DNA of 64,000 bases, taken from Citrobacter koseri ATCC BAA-895. Its GTDB lineage: Bacteria > Pseudomonadota > Gammaproteobacteria > Enterobacterales > Enterobacteriaceae. The position numbers and the translations under genes were made by a program. The stretch lies in assembly GCF_000018045.1 (NCBI RefSeq), contig NC_009792.1, positions 3,286,001-3,350,000 on the forward strand. The letters run 5' to 3'. The notes beneath the pieces are model-generated. The model was given only the letters and a program-made list of their open reading frames with translations. It was not told the DNA's origin and made no database searches. Numbering within the stretch: the first letter of the stretch is position 1; each line of letters starts with the position of its first letter. This document shows positions 1-7,212 of the stretch, piece after piece.

Positions 1-470
1 GGTCCTTTATTTGGATCTCGTCTTTTAACTGCCTCTCCTGTTTGGTTTGGAATGATTTTTATTTTCTCCAACATTCTAAGGGCAGTCGCTTCTACTCCAG
101 GGTAATTGAGTTTTTTCCATTTAGTGATGAAGGCCTTAACTATGTTTAGCATGTAGTTTCTCGCTGAACCTAAATGAACATTCAATTGATATATGGCTTT
201 GTCATCAATAGTATCGATAGTCATCGCACCAAACCACTTATAAAATAAATTGTTAATGCTTTTAATATAGAAAGAACTATATTCAGACGCATAGTAAGCC
301 AATGTTTTTAAGTAGCTAAGTTTCATGTTTGTAGGCATTCTATCTACAACTTTATGAGGGTATACACAGTTTTCTTTATCCAGTTGCCATTTCTTATCTG
401 ACAGTTTGAAACTATACCCATTCATCTTAGCAAAATATATTTGCTCACTTTCAATACATTTGATTTCCAT
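1..470 (-). CDS. Recombinase-associated protein, N-terminal part (runs off left edge)
   Basis: An open frame starts at an ATG (468-470, minus strand) and stays open to base 1, giving about 156 residues from MEIKCIESEQ. Its start lies one base past the TAG stop (472-474) of the tyrosine recombinase to its right, so the two are probably translated together. The visible part is charged and rich in aromatics and looks like the helical N-terminal region of integrase-like proteins, but no catalytic motif is in view. By position it could be the second protein of a multi-recombinase module, such as GmtZ of Gamma-Mobile-Trio islands or the second recombinase of a RIT element. That is a guess from context, because the C-terminus is missing. 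Confidence 0.6.
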   Translation of the reverse strand, partial: MEIKCIESEQIYFAKMNGYSFKLSDKKWQLDKENCVYPHKVVDRMPTNMKLSYLKTLAYYASEYSSFYIKSINNLFYKWFGAMTIDTIDDKAIYQLNVHLGSARNYMLNIVKAFITKWKKLNYPGVEATALRMLEKIKIIPNQTGEAVKRRDPNKG

Positions 471-471
471 A

Positions 472-1677
472 CTAAACCTCACTAATCATTTTACTTACTG
501 ATTTATAGACCTTTAGAATGACATCTTTCTCTTGTTGGGATATATATTTTAAATTATATCTATCACACATAATTGACTCCTTTGACCAACCCATTAGATA
601 ATTCCTTAAATCTTTTCTTCTACTATATTCTAATTCAGCGCCTTCTATTCCTTTAGAGTACATGTAATTCCAAGAGTGCCTTAGCCTATGACCTGAAAGA
701 TTATATAGCTCTGGACTTGCTCGTTTCAGTGTTGATATCACCTTCTCATAAGCTGAAATGCTTAAGGGTTCTCCTGCGTTTTTTCCTGTGCAATGAGCCA
801 CAAATAAGAAATTATGTTTTTTCCTTTTTGTCATTTTTTCCCTGCTATTGCTTATGTAATCAAAAATTTCACTGGCTAACTCATCAGATAACGGAATAAC
901 CCTTTCGCCTGTCTTTACTAACGGTTGATAAGATCTTCCATCCTCTTTTGAATCATGTCTTCTGACCACACTTAGAGTGTTGTCTCTGAGATCAAAATCA
1001 TCTATTTTAAGATTGAGCAACTCTCCAGCCCTTAAACCTAAATTTAAGAGCAAAGTAAATATTAGTCTGTTCCTGACCTGTACTTCCTTATGGAAAGGGT
1101 TTGCAACCCCACCAATTTCCAATAGACGGAAAAGTACTTTGATCTCTTCTTCATTTAACGATTTTTCAGATATTTCATTCATATTCAATGAACTGTTTCT
1201 TGGAATATGTGCTCTGATACTTTCAATAAATAATTCTACTTCATACTTTGCATGAATCCCTTTTGACGAATGAACTAATCCACATAACCACTTAAGATAG
1301 CGTGAAAAAACGTATATTCTATAACTAAAGGTTCTCTTCGCAATAAATCTATAATTTGCTGATTTTATATTTATAATTTTCTGTCTGTCGAATCTTTGTT
1401 TCGCATATCTTACCAGTTCATCTATTTCCGCAACGCAGAGATATTTTTTAAGCTCAATTCTCTCAACTATATTAATTCCCCTACCATCCAAGAAATTACT
1501 GAAAATTAGTAAGTTAGTTGCAACTATTTCCATCGTTGAGGCCGTTGCGCCTCTATTTCTTATGTCTGTAGTAAGAAATAGATTTTGGTAGTAAGCTGGT
1601 AGATTACTTTTTTTATCAAGGATCAGGCATCCTCGCTCCCCACTACTCATGATGAATTTCTTTACTTTATATCCCAT
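472..1677 (-). CDS. Tyrosine recombinase (site-specific integrase), 401 aa
   Basis: The C-terminal half carries the full tyrosine recombinase set: Arg in LGLRAGE (about residue 216), Lys in VKTGER (255), HRLRH with His 330 and Arg 333, Trp 364 in MGWSKES replacing the usual second His, and the nucleophile Tyr 374 in CDRYN. The enzyme would cut and rejoin DNA at specific sites. The ATG at 1675-1677 is preferred over an upstream GTG because GAGGTG sits just before it. The next gene begins one base after its stop. Base composition is far more AT-rich than the backbone, as expected for an island gene. It differs in type from the P4-like integrase at 4335, so the island has two recombination systems. 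Resemblance to GmtY of Gamma-Mobile-Trio islands is from memory and tentative. Confidence 0.85.
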   Translation of the reverse strand: MGYKVKKFIMSSGERGCLILDKKSNLPAYYQNLFLTTDIRNRGATASTMEIVATNLLIFSNFLDGRGINIVERIELKKYLCVAEIDELVRYAKQRFDRQKIINIKSANYRFIAKRTFSYRIYVFSRYLKWLCGLVHSSKGIHAKYEVELFIESIRAHIPRNSSLNMNEISEKSLNEEEIKVLFRLLEIGGVANPFHKEVQVRNRLIFTLLLNLGLRAGELLNLKIDDFDLRDNTLSVVRRHDSKEDGRSYQPLVKTGERVIPLSDELASEIFDYISNSREKMTKRKKHNFLFVAHCTGKNAGEPLSISAYEKVISTLKRASPELYNLSGHRLRHSWNYMYSKGIEGAELEYSRRKDLRNYLMGWSKESIMCDRYNLKYISQQEKDVILKVYKSVSKMISEV

Positions 1678-2056
1678 TTTCACCTCAAATTTTACAAATT
1701 AATATCACTCTCACTTATTAAATATATTCCAATTCAAAATAATTCAAATTTTTTACAATTAATCTTGTCTATTTGGTATATAAATTAATGGCTTGAAAAT
1801 TTTATTTGACGTCAAATAAACAGGTACGGCTAGTTAATAGTATCCATACCCGATATTAAGAAAACTATCTCTAAGTCTTATAGCAAAAGCTCTGCCAGAA
1901 AAAAGGTAAAGAATTACGTCAAATATATTCATTTTTTCAGATGCAAACTTTACAAAGCCTCTTTTTTTTTACCCACTACGTAAACTCATAAGATCTGTAA
2001 ATTTCTTTTTTTTAATACATTATCAATAGTTAAAAAGCGATGAAGCAGCATTTCTG
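1678..2056. other. AT-rich intergenic region upstream of the recombinase
   Basis: This is about 380 bases with no credible gene. It contains a perfect 20-base palindrome (1801-1820) and a partial copy of its core, ACGTCAAATA, near 1914. No RNA gene is recognised. The promoter for the recombinase pair should lie here. Confidence 0.6.
1801..1820. promoter_or_regulatory. Perfect 20-bp palindrome
   Basis: TTTATTTGACGTCAAATAAA equals its own reverse complement. It lies about 125 bases upstream of the recombinase start. A half-like copy (ACGTCAAATA) occurs about 105 bases to the right. It could be an operator for AlpA or for the recombinase itself, or a recombinase binding site. The protein that binds it is unknown. 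Confidence 0.5.
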
Positions 2057-2260
2057 TTAAGCGACATGCTTTCTTGAATTTTCGATAATTAATTGAATCC
2101 ATTCATCGATTTCGCTTTCGACAAAAGCGGTAGCACGAACACCGATCTTTACTGGCTGTGGGAACCGATTTTGGCTGATAAGACGATAGATCCACGCTTT
2201 ACCAAATCCAGTTTTCTTCATGACTTCTGGTAAACGGATGAGACGAGCTTGATTTTCCAT
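2057..2260 (-). CDS. AlpA-family DNA-binding regulator, 67 aa
   Basis: This is a small winged/MerR-like helix-turn-helix protein of the AlpA/Prophage_AlpA family. The start reads MENQARLIRLPEVMKKTG, followed by the family's GFGKAWIYRLI helix and the FPQPVKIG turn. The frame is open further upstream, but the ATG at 2258-2260 has a good AGAGGA ribosome site 8 bases before it and gives the usual family length. AlpA proteins commonly activate integrase or excision genes of P4-like islands. Here it sits between the recombinase pair and the rest of the island. Its target is not shown by the sequence. Confidence 0.88.
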   Translation of the reverse strand: MENQARLIRLPEVMKKTGFGKAWIYRLISQNRFPQPVKIGVRATAFVESEIDEWIQLIIENSRKHVA

Positions 2261-2683
2261 ATGTATGTCCTCTGTTGTTTCTACAGGGATACAGTACAAA
2301 TGAATTTCGAATGGATGAAGCGAGATTGCGAACACCAGAGCCATCCCTGGTTCGAAACTATGAGTCTCTGGAGATTCATATCACTCAGAATCTGAGAGTT
2401 TCATAACATCCGAAACCCTCACATCAATAGGCTACAGGTAGAAAACAGTTCCTTCATGCACCTAAATTTTCACAAGATCGAAAGCCTTTACTCACTAGAT
2501 TTGAGCTTAGAGAAGATAACTATCTGTTCAATTGCGTATTAAGGTAGCCTCTAATTATATATTTTTCATCAATAAGCAGTTAACTTGAAAAATTTATTTT
2601 TATAATAAAAACCTTCTAAATTCTATTGCATAATAGCTTTTACATGTTATTTTATTATAACAATAATTCTTAAGGACCCAAAA
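2261..2683. other. Intergenic region with broken DUF6387 3' end
   Basis: About 420 bases without a complete gene. It carries the first copy of a 32-base direct repeat (2390-2421). On the minus strand that copy is the last codons of a DUF6387-like gene, ending at a TGA (2381-2383). Nothing else is recognised apart from a probable AT-rich promoter just before 2684. Confidence 0.6.
2390..2421. repeat. 32-bp direct repeat, copy 1
   Basis: It matches 3363-3394 with one mismatch. On the minus strand it encodes RVSDVMKLSD plus a stop shortly after, the same ending as the complete gene at 3354-4223. Upstream of it the frame is closed after about four more codons, so only a stub remains. The two copies bracket 941 bases that contain one small gene. 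Confidence 0.85.
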
Positions 2684-3109
2684 ATGATTAATATTAAAGA
2701 GAACATTGACCACATTAGAGTGTATTATTATAGTAATGAGCATCTTTTCAAAAGTGAATTAATCAAACTTGATAGTTATGAATTCTATGATAAATACCTA
2801 TGTAATCTAACACCAAGAGAACATCTTGATTTCTTACAATTTCTAATTGATGATATAAGTGAGCGAAAAACGATAATACCAGATGAAACAACCTCTTTAA
2901 TTAGTTATATGCTCGGCAAAGAAATTTTAACAAAACAGGAAGATAATTCATTTGCTATATCTGAAAATATATTCACAGAAAACTATCAAGATCTGACAAA
3001 AAAATTCATTACATTAAATAACATACACACGGCTAAAAGAGAAAAAAATATAATCGAATCCAAAATTTATAACAGAAAATTTCTAAGCAAAACTAAAAAG
3101 AGGCTATAG
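2684..3109 (+). CDS. Hypothetical protein, 141 aa (island cargo)
   Basis: I do not recognise this protein. It is charged, predicted soluble, and has neither signal peptide nor membrane segment. The C-terminal third is strongly basic, with TKKRL at the end. The start has AAGGA seven bases before the ATG. A strong intrinsic terminator overlaps the stop codon, so it is a self-contained single-gene unit on the opposite strand from its neighbours. It lies alone between two copies of a 32-base direct repeat. Its codon use is very AT-rich. The mixed charge and island position would fit a small regulatory, defence or anti-defence gene, but nothing in the sequence decides this. Confidence 0.7.
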   Translation: MINIKENIDHIRVYYYSNEHLFKSELIKLDSYEFYDKYLCNLTPREHLDFLQFLIDDISERKTIIPDETTSLISYMLGKEILTKQEDNSFAISENIFTENYQDLTKKFITLNNIHTAKREKNIIESKIYNRKFLSKTKKRL

Positions 3110-3121
3110 ATTAGCCTCTTT
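3097..3121 (+). terminator. Intrinsic terminator of the 141-aa gene
   Basis: Ten-base perfect stem AAAGAGGCTA / TAGCCTCTTT with a five-base loop. The TAG stop codon lies within the hairpin. Confidence 0.85.
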
Positions 3122-3353
3122 ACTGTCAGATTTTTCCTGACATTACATCAATTATGTGCTGTATATATTGTCTAATCTGGCATTCTTCATTTCTTCCCAA
3201 AATGGGAAACGTTCTGCTTTTATATTATAGCACAATCATATTTTTGAAAAATTGTCATATTTCGCATAATCGTTACCACATTTTAAATAATAATAAACCT
3301 ATATTTTCAGAAAACTCTTTCTTAAAATATATTTATCAACCATTGCAATATAA

Positions 3354-4223
3354 TCAATCAGTATCTGACAGTTTCATAACATCCGAAACCCTCATTTCTT
3401 TAACATGCTGATTTTTATTAATAAAAAAGTTAAATTGTCTCAAAAAATCAATTTCTACAGTTTTCATTGCGAAAGGCCGATCAGCATCTCTTATATGATA
3501 TCCTTGGCGAATCGCCTTATCATCATCTTCATCCGTGTATAGCAATCGAGATAATCTGTCGTCTGACAGAAGTACTTTTTTTCTTTCTGACCATGCGAGC
3601 AAATCAAGCATAGGGATAATTCGATAGCTAATTAATTTTTTTATTGCCCCATAACCAAATCTGACTGCATCAAGTGGTGCAGGTTTAACGCCTTTTACTT
3701 TTCGCCATTGTGGTAATGATACTCGCAGGGCCTCAGCTATCTCATCATCGCTTCCACCCGCAAGATCGATTTCTAACATAATCGTAGTAGGAAACTGTTC
3801 AGGAATTTTTTCGGAAATATATTCATTTTCAATAGTGGAATCAATTTTATATTGTTCTGTATTTGCTCTAATGAATAAAGCCTTTCTCATACAATCAAAA
3901 CTGATATTTGCTATTCGATCAACAGTAGTAATAAAAAAGTATGGGGGTTGATATAATTTATTTTCGGCATCCATATAATTTAAGTGCTTCCCTTTGATAA
4001 GAAAAGGATCACCATCCAATATCTGCATATAATTTTTCAATACTGTTTTCTGCATTCCTTCTTCTATTACTGGTTTGAAAAAATAGGTTCTCGCCCATAT
4101 TTCATGGTAAAGCATATTAATAGAAATGTTTTCAAACTTTCGATATTTGTCCAAATCAAACCACGTTTTCACTGCTTTGGTGTCATCTGATGTCCAACTA
4201 TTCATTTTTACCCAAGATTTCAT
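3354..4223 (-). CDS. DUF6387-like island protein, 289 aa
   Basis: This is a soluble protein with N-terminal MKSWVKMNSW, a middle segment around EIDLAGGSDDEIAEAL, then FGYGAIKKLISYRIIPMLDL, and a C-terminal FFINKNQHVKEMRVSDVM. The pattern matches what I remember of DUF6387 family proteins, which occur beside integrases in enterobacterial islands. The function is unknown. The start at 4221-4223 is chosen over an upstream one because GGAGTGG lies just before it. It reads in the same direction as the integrase upstream but is separated from it by a terminator. The last codons form copy 2 of the 32-base repeat, and a broken relative ends at 2381. Confidence 0.7.
   Translation of the reverse strand: MKSWVKMNSWTSDDTKAVKTWFDLDKYRKFENISINMLYHEIWARTYFFKPVIEEGMQKTVLKNYMQILDGDPFLIKGKHLNYMDAENKLYQPPYFFITTVDRIANISFDCMRKALFIRANTEQYKIDSTIENEYISEKIPEQFPTTIMLEIDLAGGSDDEIAEALRVSLPQWRKVKGVKPAPLDAVRFGYGAIKKLISYRIIPMLDLLAWSERKKVLLSDDRLSRLLYTDEDDDKAIRQGYHIRDADRPFAMKTVEIDFLRQFNFFINKNQHVKEMRVSDVMKLSDTD
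3363..3394. repeat. 32-bp direct repeat, copy 2
   Basis: This is the second copy, lying inside the last codons of the DUF6387-like gene. Weaker similarity continues for about 20 bases past the stop codon. See copy 1 at 2390-2421. Confidence 0.85.
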
Positions 4224-4281
4224 TAATGCCACTCCGTTGTAAAAAGTTTTACTTCGTAATAGCACATAAATTGCAAATAAA

Positions 4282-4319
4282 AAAATGGCGTCTCAATTGG
4301 TTATTGAATACGCCATTTT
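4282..4319 (-). terminator. Terminator after the integrase gene
   Basis: A ten-base stem AAAATGGCGT / ACGCCATTTT with a further inner pairing. Read on the minus strand it is followed by a run of seven T. It lies between the integrase stop and the next gene and has A/T runs on both sides, so it may work in both directions. Confidence 0.8.
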
Positions 4320-4334
4320 ACTTATAAAAATCAG

Positions 4335-5582
4335 TTAGTTATGAAAATCAAAAGGTGCAATTCTTCTCTTAGTTGTTTCATCAAGATAATCAGCCCACCA
4401 CTGCAACATCAACCTACGCTCGTCCAAATGCTCAGCTTTATGAATGTATGCGGCACGAACGGAGTTCCGCTCCTGATGGCTCATCTGCCTCTCAACAGCA
4501 TCTCTCGACCACTTTCCTGACTCGATCAAAGCACTACAAGCCATCGCTCTAAAACCATGCCCACATACCTCAACGGTTGTGTCATAACCCATCGACCTGA
4601 GCGCCTTGTTCACTGTGTTTTCGCTCATAGGTTTTCTGAAATCATGATCGCCAATGAATACAAGGTCGAATTCGCCGCTGATTTCTCTGATGGCTTTTAG
4701 AAGTTCTAAAGCCTGACGACTTAACGGCACGAGGTGTGGGGTCTTCATTTTTGAACCTCGATGGGAATGTTTGACTCCTGGCAATGGCTCGCGTTCTCCA
4801 GGGATAGTCCACATCGCATTTTCAAAGTCGATCTCCGACCATCTTGCGAATCGGAGTTCACTGGAACGGATAAAAATGAGCAATGTCAGCTTTACGGCTA
4901 ACTTCGTGAGTTTCCTACCTTTGAAGTTATCAATTCGTTCTAAGAGTTCTGAAAATCGTTCGAATGGCAAAGCTGGCCTGTGGATTCTTTTGGCTACAGC
5001 AATAGCTCCTGCCATCTCCTGAGCAGGGTTGTAATCTATCAGCCCGTTCTGGACAGCATATCGCATTACTGCCGTCGTCCTTTGCTGTAGTCGGGAAGCA
5101 ACTTCCAGTCGGCCGGAAGCTTCAACAGCCTTGATAGGGGCAAGAAGATCTCTGGTATTAAGCTCGGATATTTTTCTTTTACCAATAGTAGTAAAGAGAC
5201 CATCTTCCATGCTTTTTAGAACTCTCTCGCTGTGGGAATCAGACCATTTCCTTTTACAGGCAGTATGCCAGTCCCTTGCGACAGCCTCGAATGTCAGGGC
5301 TTCACTTTGCTCGATCTTGTCGGCTTTTTTCTTCTCAGAAGGATCAATACCAACAGATACCAACTTTTTGGCCTCATCTCGTTTCCTGCGAGCTTCACCA
5401 AGAGAGACCATTGGATAAACACCCAATGCTAAAACTTTCTGTTTGCCATCGAAACGGTATTGAAGTCGCCAGTATTTTGAACCATTGGGGTTGATCAGCA
5501 GGTGCATACCCTGCCCATCTGTGAGTTTGAAAGGTTTGTCGGAGGGCTTGGTAGTCCTAACTTTGATATCGGTGAGAGCCAT
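4335..5582 (-). CDS. P4-type tyrosine integrase, 415 aa
   Basis: Full-length member of the P4/IntS integrase family. An N-terminal DUF4102 arm-binding domain (MALTDIKVRTTKPSDKPFKL, residues 1-90) precedes a core-binding domain and a C-terminal catalytic domain. That domain holds Arg in IRSSELRFARW, HGFRAMACS (His and Arg), His in QMSHQERN and Tyr in RAAYIH. It would insert the island at the 3' end of leuX, which lies 190 bases upstream and is intact. The start has GGAGGT nine bases before it. Three short direct repeats between it and the tRNA look like arm-type sites. The island extends left beyond the window, so the other end is not seen. Confidence 0.95.
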   Translation of the reverse strand: MALTDIKVRTTKPSDKPFKLTDGQGMHLLINPNGSKYWRLQYRFDGKQKVLALGVYPMVSLGEARRKRDEAKKLVSVGIDPSEKKKADKIEQSEALTFEAVARDWHTACKRKWSDSHSERVLKSMEDGLFTTIGKRKISELNTRDLLAPIKAVEASGRLEVASRLQQRTTAVMRYAVQNGLIDYNPAQEMAGAIAVAKRIHRPALPFERFSELLERIDNFKGRKLTKLAVKLTLLIFIRSSELRFARWSEIDFENAMWTIPGEREPLPGVKHSHRGSKMKTPHLVPLSRQALELLKAIREISGEFDLVFIGDHDFRKPMSENTVNKALRSMGYDTTVEVCGHGFRAMACSALIESGKWSRDAVERQMSHQERNSVRAAYIHKAEHLDERRLMLQWWADYLDETTKRRIAPFDFHN

Positions 5583-5674
5583 CAGTTGATACCTCCAGTG
5601 TTGGTACCAAAATCAATCGAACCGGGAATACCATCAGTTATACCATCATCGGTTGGTATATGTTCAAGGAATTG

Positions 5675-5756
5675 AGTAGACGTGAACAGACTAAGCCAAG
5701 TCAGAAACTCGCTTAACTTACTGTTTTTGTGGACTAAAGTAGACGTTAGTAGACTT
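5675..5756. repeat. Short direct repeats beside the attachment site
   Basis: AGTAGACGT occurs at 5675-5683 and 5738-5746, and AGTAGACTT at 5748-5756, all in the same orientation. They lie between the integrase gene and leuX, where integrases of this family bind arm-type sites. Their role is inferred from position. Confidence 0.5.
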
Positions 5757-5771
5757 GAAAAAAGCTTTTTA

Positions 5772-5856
5772 TGGTGCCGAAGGCCGGACTCGAACCGGCA
5801 CGTATTTCTACGGTTGATTTTGAATCAACTGCGTCTACCGATTTCGCCACTTCGGC
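5772..5856 (-). tRNA. leuX: tRNA-Leu (anticodon CAA), island attachment site
   Basis: The 85-base minus-strand sequence folds as a class II tRNA. GCCGAAG pairs with CTTCGGC in the acceptor stem, followed by a discriminator A and encoded CCA. The anticodon loop is TTCAAAA with anticodon CAA, there is a long variable arm, and the T loop is TTCGAGT. It matches leuX of enterobacteria as I remember it. The 3' half is the usual attachment site for P4-like islands, and the gene remains complete after integration. Confidence 0.96.
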
Positions 5857-5885
5857 ACTGAAGAGGTATGCGGAAAACGTTGTGG

Positions 5886-5913
5886 ATTATACCTGTCACA
5901 CGCCACCATGCAA
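5886..5913 (-). promoter_or_regulatory. leuX promoter
   Basis: On the minus strand, TTGCAT (5908-5913) and a perfect TATAAT (5886-5891) are spaced 16 bases apart, about 30 bases upstream of the tRNA. Confidence 0.75.
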
Positions 5914-6057
5914 GCGGTAGCATATGCCCGGCTCGCTAAGTGTTGAAAAAATCAGCACAACCCCACGGCTGGCACCTCCTTAACCCCTCCTTCTGCGAAG
6001 CGACTCCGTTTCCCATGCTCTACACTTCCAGTTCAACACCACACTGAGGGAAACACG

Positions 6058-7077
6058 ATGTCTATTATAAAAAGCTATGCCGCAAAAGAGGCGGGCAGCG
6101 AACTTGAACTCTATGAATATGATGCGGGTGAACTCAAGCCGGAAGATGTTGAGGTACAGGTAGATTACTGCGGTATCTGCCACTCCGATCTGTCGATGAT
6201 CGACAACGAATGGGGCTTTTCTCAGTATCCGCTGGTTGCCGGGCATGAGGTGATTGGCCGCGTCGTGGCACTCGGCAGCGCCGCGCAGGATAAAGGTCTG
6301 AAGGTAGGTCAACGCGTCGGGATTGGCTGGACGGCGCGCAGTTGCGGGCACTGCGATGCCTGTATCAGCGGCAATCAGATTAACTGTCTGGAAGGATCGG
6401 TGCCAACCATCCTCAATCGCGGCGGCTTTGCCGAGAAGCTGCGAGCAGACTGGCAATGGGTGATCCCGCTTCCAGAAAGCATCGATATTGAATCCGCAGG
6501 CCCTCTGCTGTGCGGCGGCATCACCGTCTTCAAACCGCTGCTGATGCACCACGTTACCGCCACCAGTCGCGTTGGGGTGATCGGTATCGGCGGCCTCGGC
6601 CATATCGCCATTAAGCTGCTACACGCGATGGGCTGCGAGGTTACCGCATTCAGCTCCAGCCCGGCCAAAGAACAGGAAGTGCTGGCGATGGGCGCCGATA
6701 AAGTGGTCAACAGCCGCGATCCAGAGGCGTTGAAAGCGCTGGCAGGTCAATTTGATCTCATCATCAACACCGTCAATGTCGATCTCGACTGGCAGCCTTA
6801 CTTCGAAGCGCTGGCCTATGGCGGCAACTTCCACACCGTTGGCGCGGTGCTGAAGCCGCTACCGGTTCCGGCGTTTACCCTGATTGCAGGCGATCGCAGC
6901 ATCTCCGGTTCGGCAACCGGTACGCCGTATGAACTGCGCAAGTTGATGAAATTTGCCGGGCGCAGCAAGGTCTCGCCGACGACCGAGCTGTTCCCGATGT
7001 CGCAAATCAACGAGGCCATCCAGCACGTTCGTGACGGTAAAGCTCGCTACCGTGTGGTACTGCAAGCCGACTTTTGA
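6058..7077 (+). CDS. ahr: NADPH-dependent aldehyde reductase Ahr
   Basis: Zinc-dependent medium-chain alcohol dehydrogenase of 339 residues, formerly YjgB. The catalytic zinc site is in YCGICHSD and the GHE motif follows in AGHEVIGR. The structural zinc cysteines are in CGHCDACISGNQINC, and the nucleotide fold carries GIGGLGHIA. The E. coli enzyme reduces many aldehydes with NADPH in the cytosol. It lies beside leuX as in K-12. In K-12 (from memory) the L-idonate genes separate ahr from yjgR. Here yjgR follows directly after a terminator. Confidence 0.95.
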   Translation: MSIIKSYAAKEAGSELELYEYDAGELKPEDVEVQVDYCGICHSDLSMIDNEWGFSQYPLVAGHEVIGRVVALGSAAQDKGLKVGQRVGIGWTARSCGHCDACISGNQINCLEGSVPTILNRGGFAEKLRADWQWVIPLPESIDIESAGPLLCGGITVFKPLLMHHVTATSRVGVIGIGGLGHIAIKLLHAMGCEVTAFSSSPAKEQEVLAMGADKVVNSRDPEALKALAGQFDLIINTVNVDLDWQPYFEALAYGGNFHTVGAVLKPLPVPAFTLIAGDRSISGSATGTPYELRKLMKFAGRSKVSPTTELFPMSQINEAIQHVRDGKARYRVVLQADF

Positions 7078-7085
7078 TTGCCTTC

Positions 7086-7112
7086 ACCGGGCGGCATTCG
7101 CTGCCCGGTTTT
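7086..7112 (+). terminator. Terminator after ahr
   Basis: ACCGGGC / GCCCGGT stem with a ten-base loop, followed by TTTT. Confidence 0.75.
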
Positions 7113-7212
7113 GCTCCCCCTTTTGGAATTCTTCACGCAATCTCCGCAATTTAGCGGTGAAGAGTACGCCGCAGTTGCCTATACTCCAGGCAGGATAAAT
7201 GGAGAAAATCTC

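Noticed and set aside
3154..3411. 85-codon plus-strand frame after the 141-aa gene
   Set aside because: It has AT-rich low-complexity composition, no ribosome site, overlaps the end of the DUF6387-like gene and follows a terminator.
5772..5856. leuX damaged by island insertion
   Set aside because: The tRNA is complete, including CCA and promoter. P4-type integration regenerates the 3' end.
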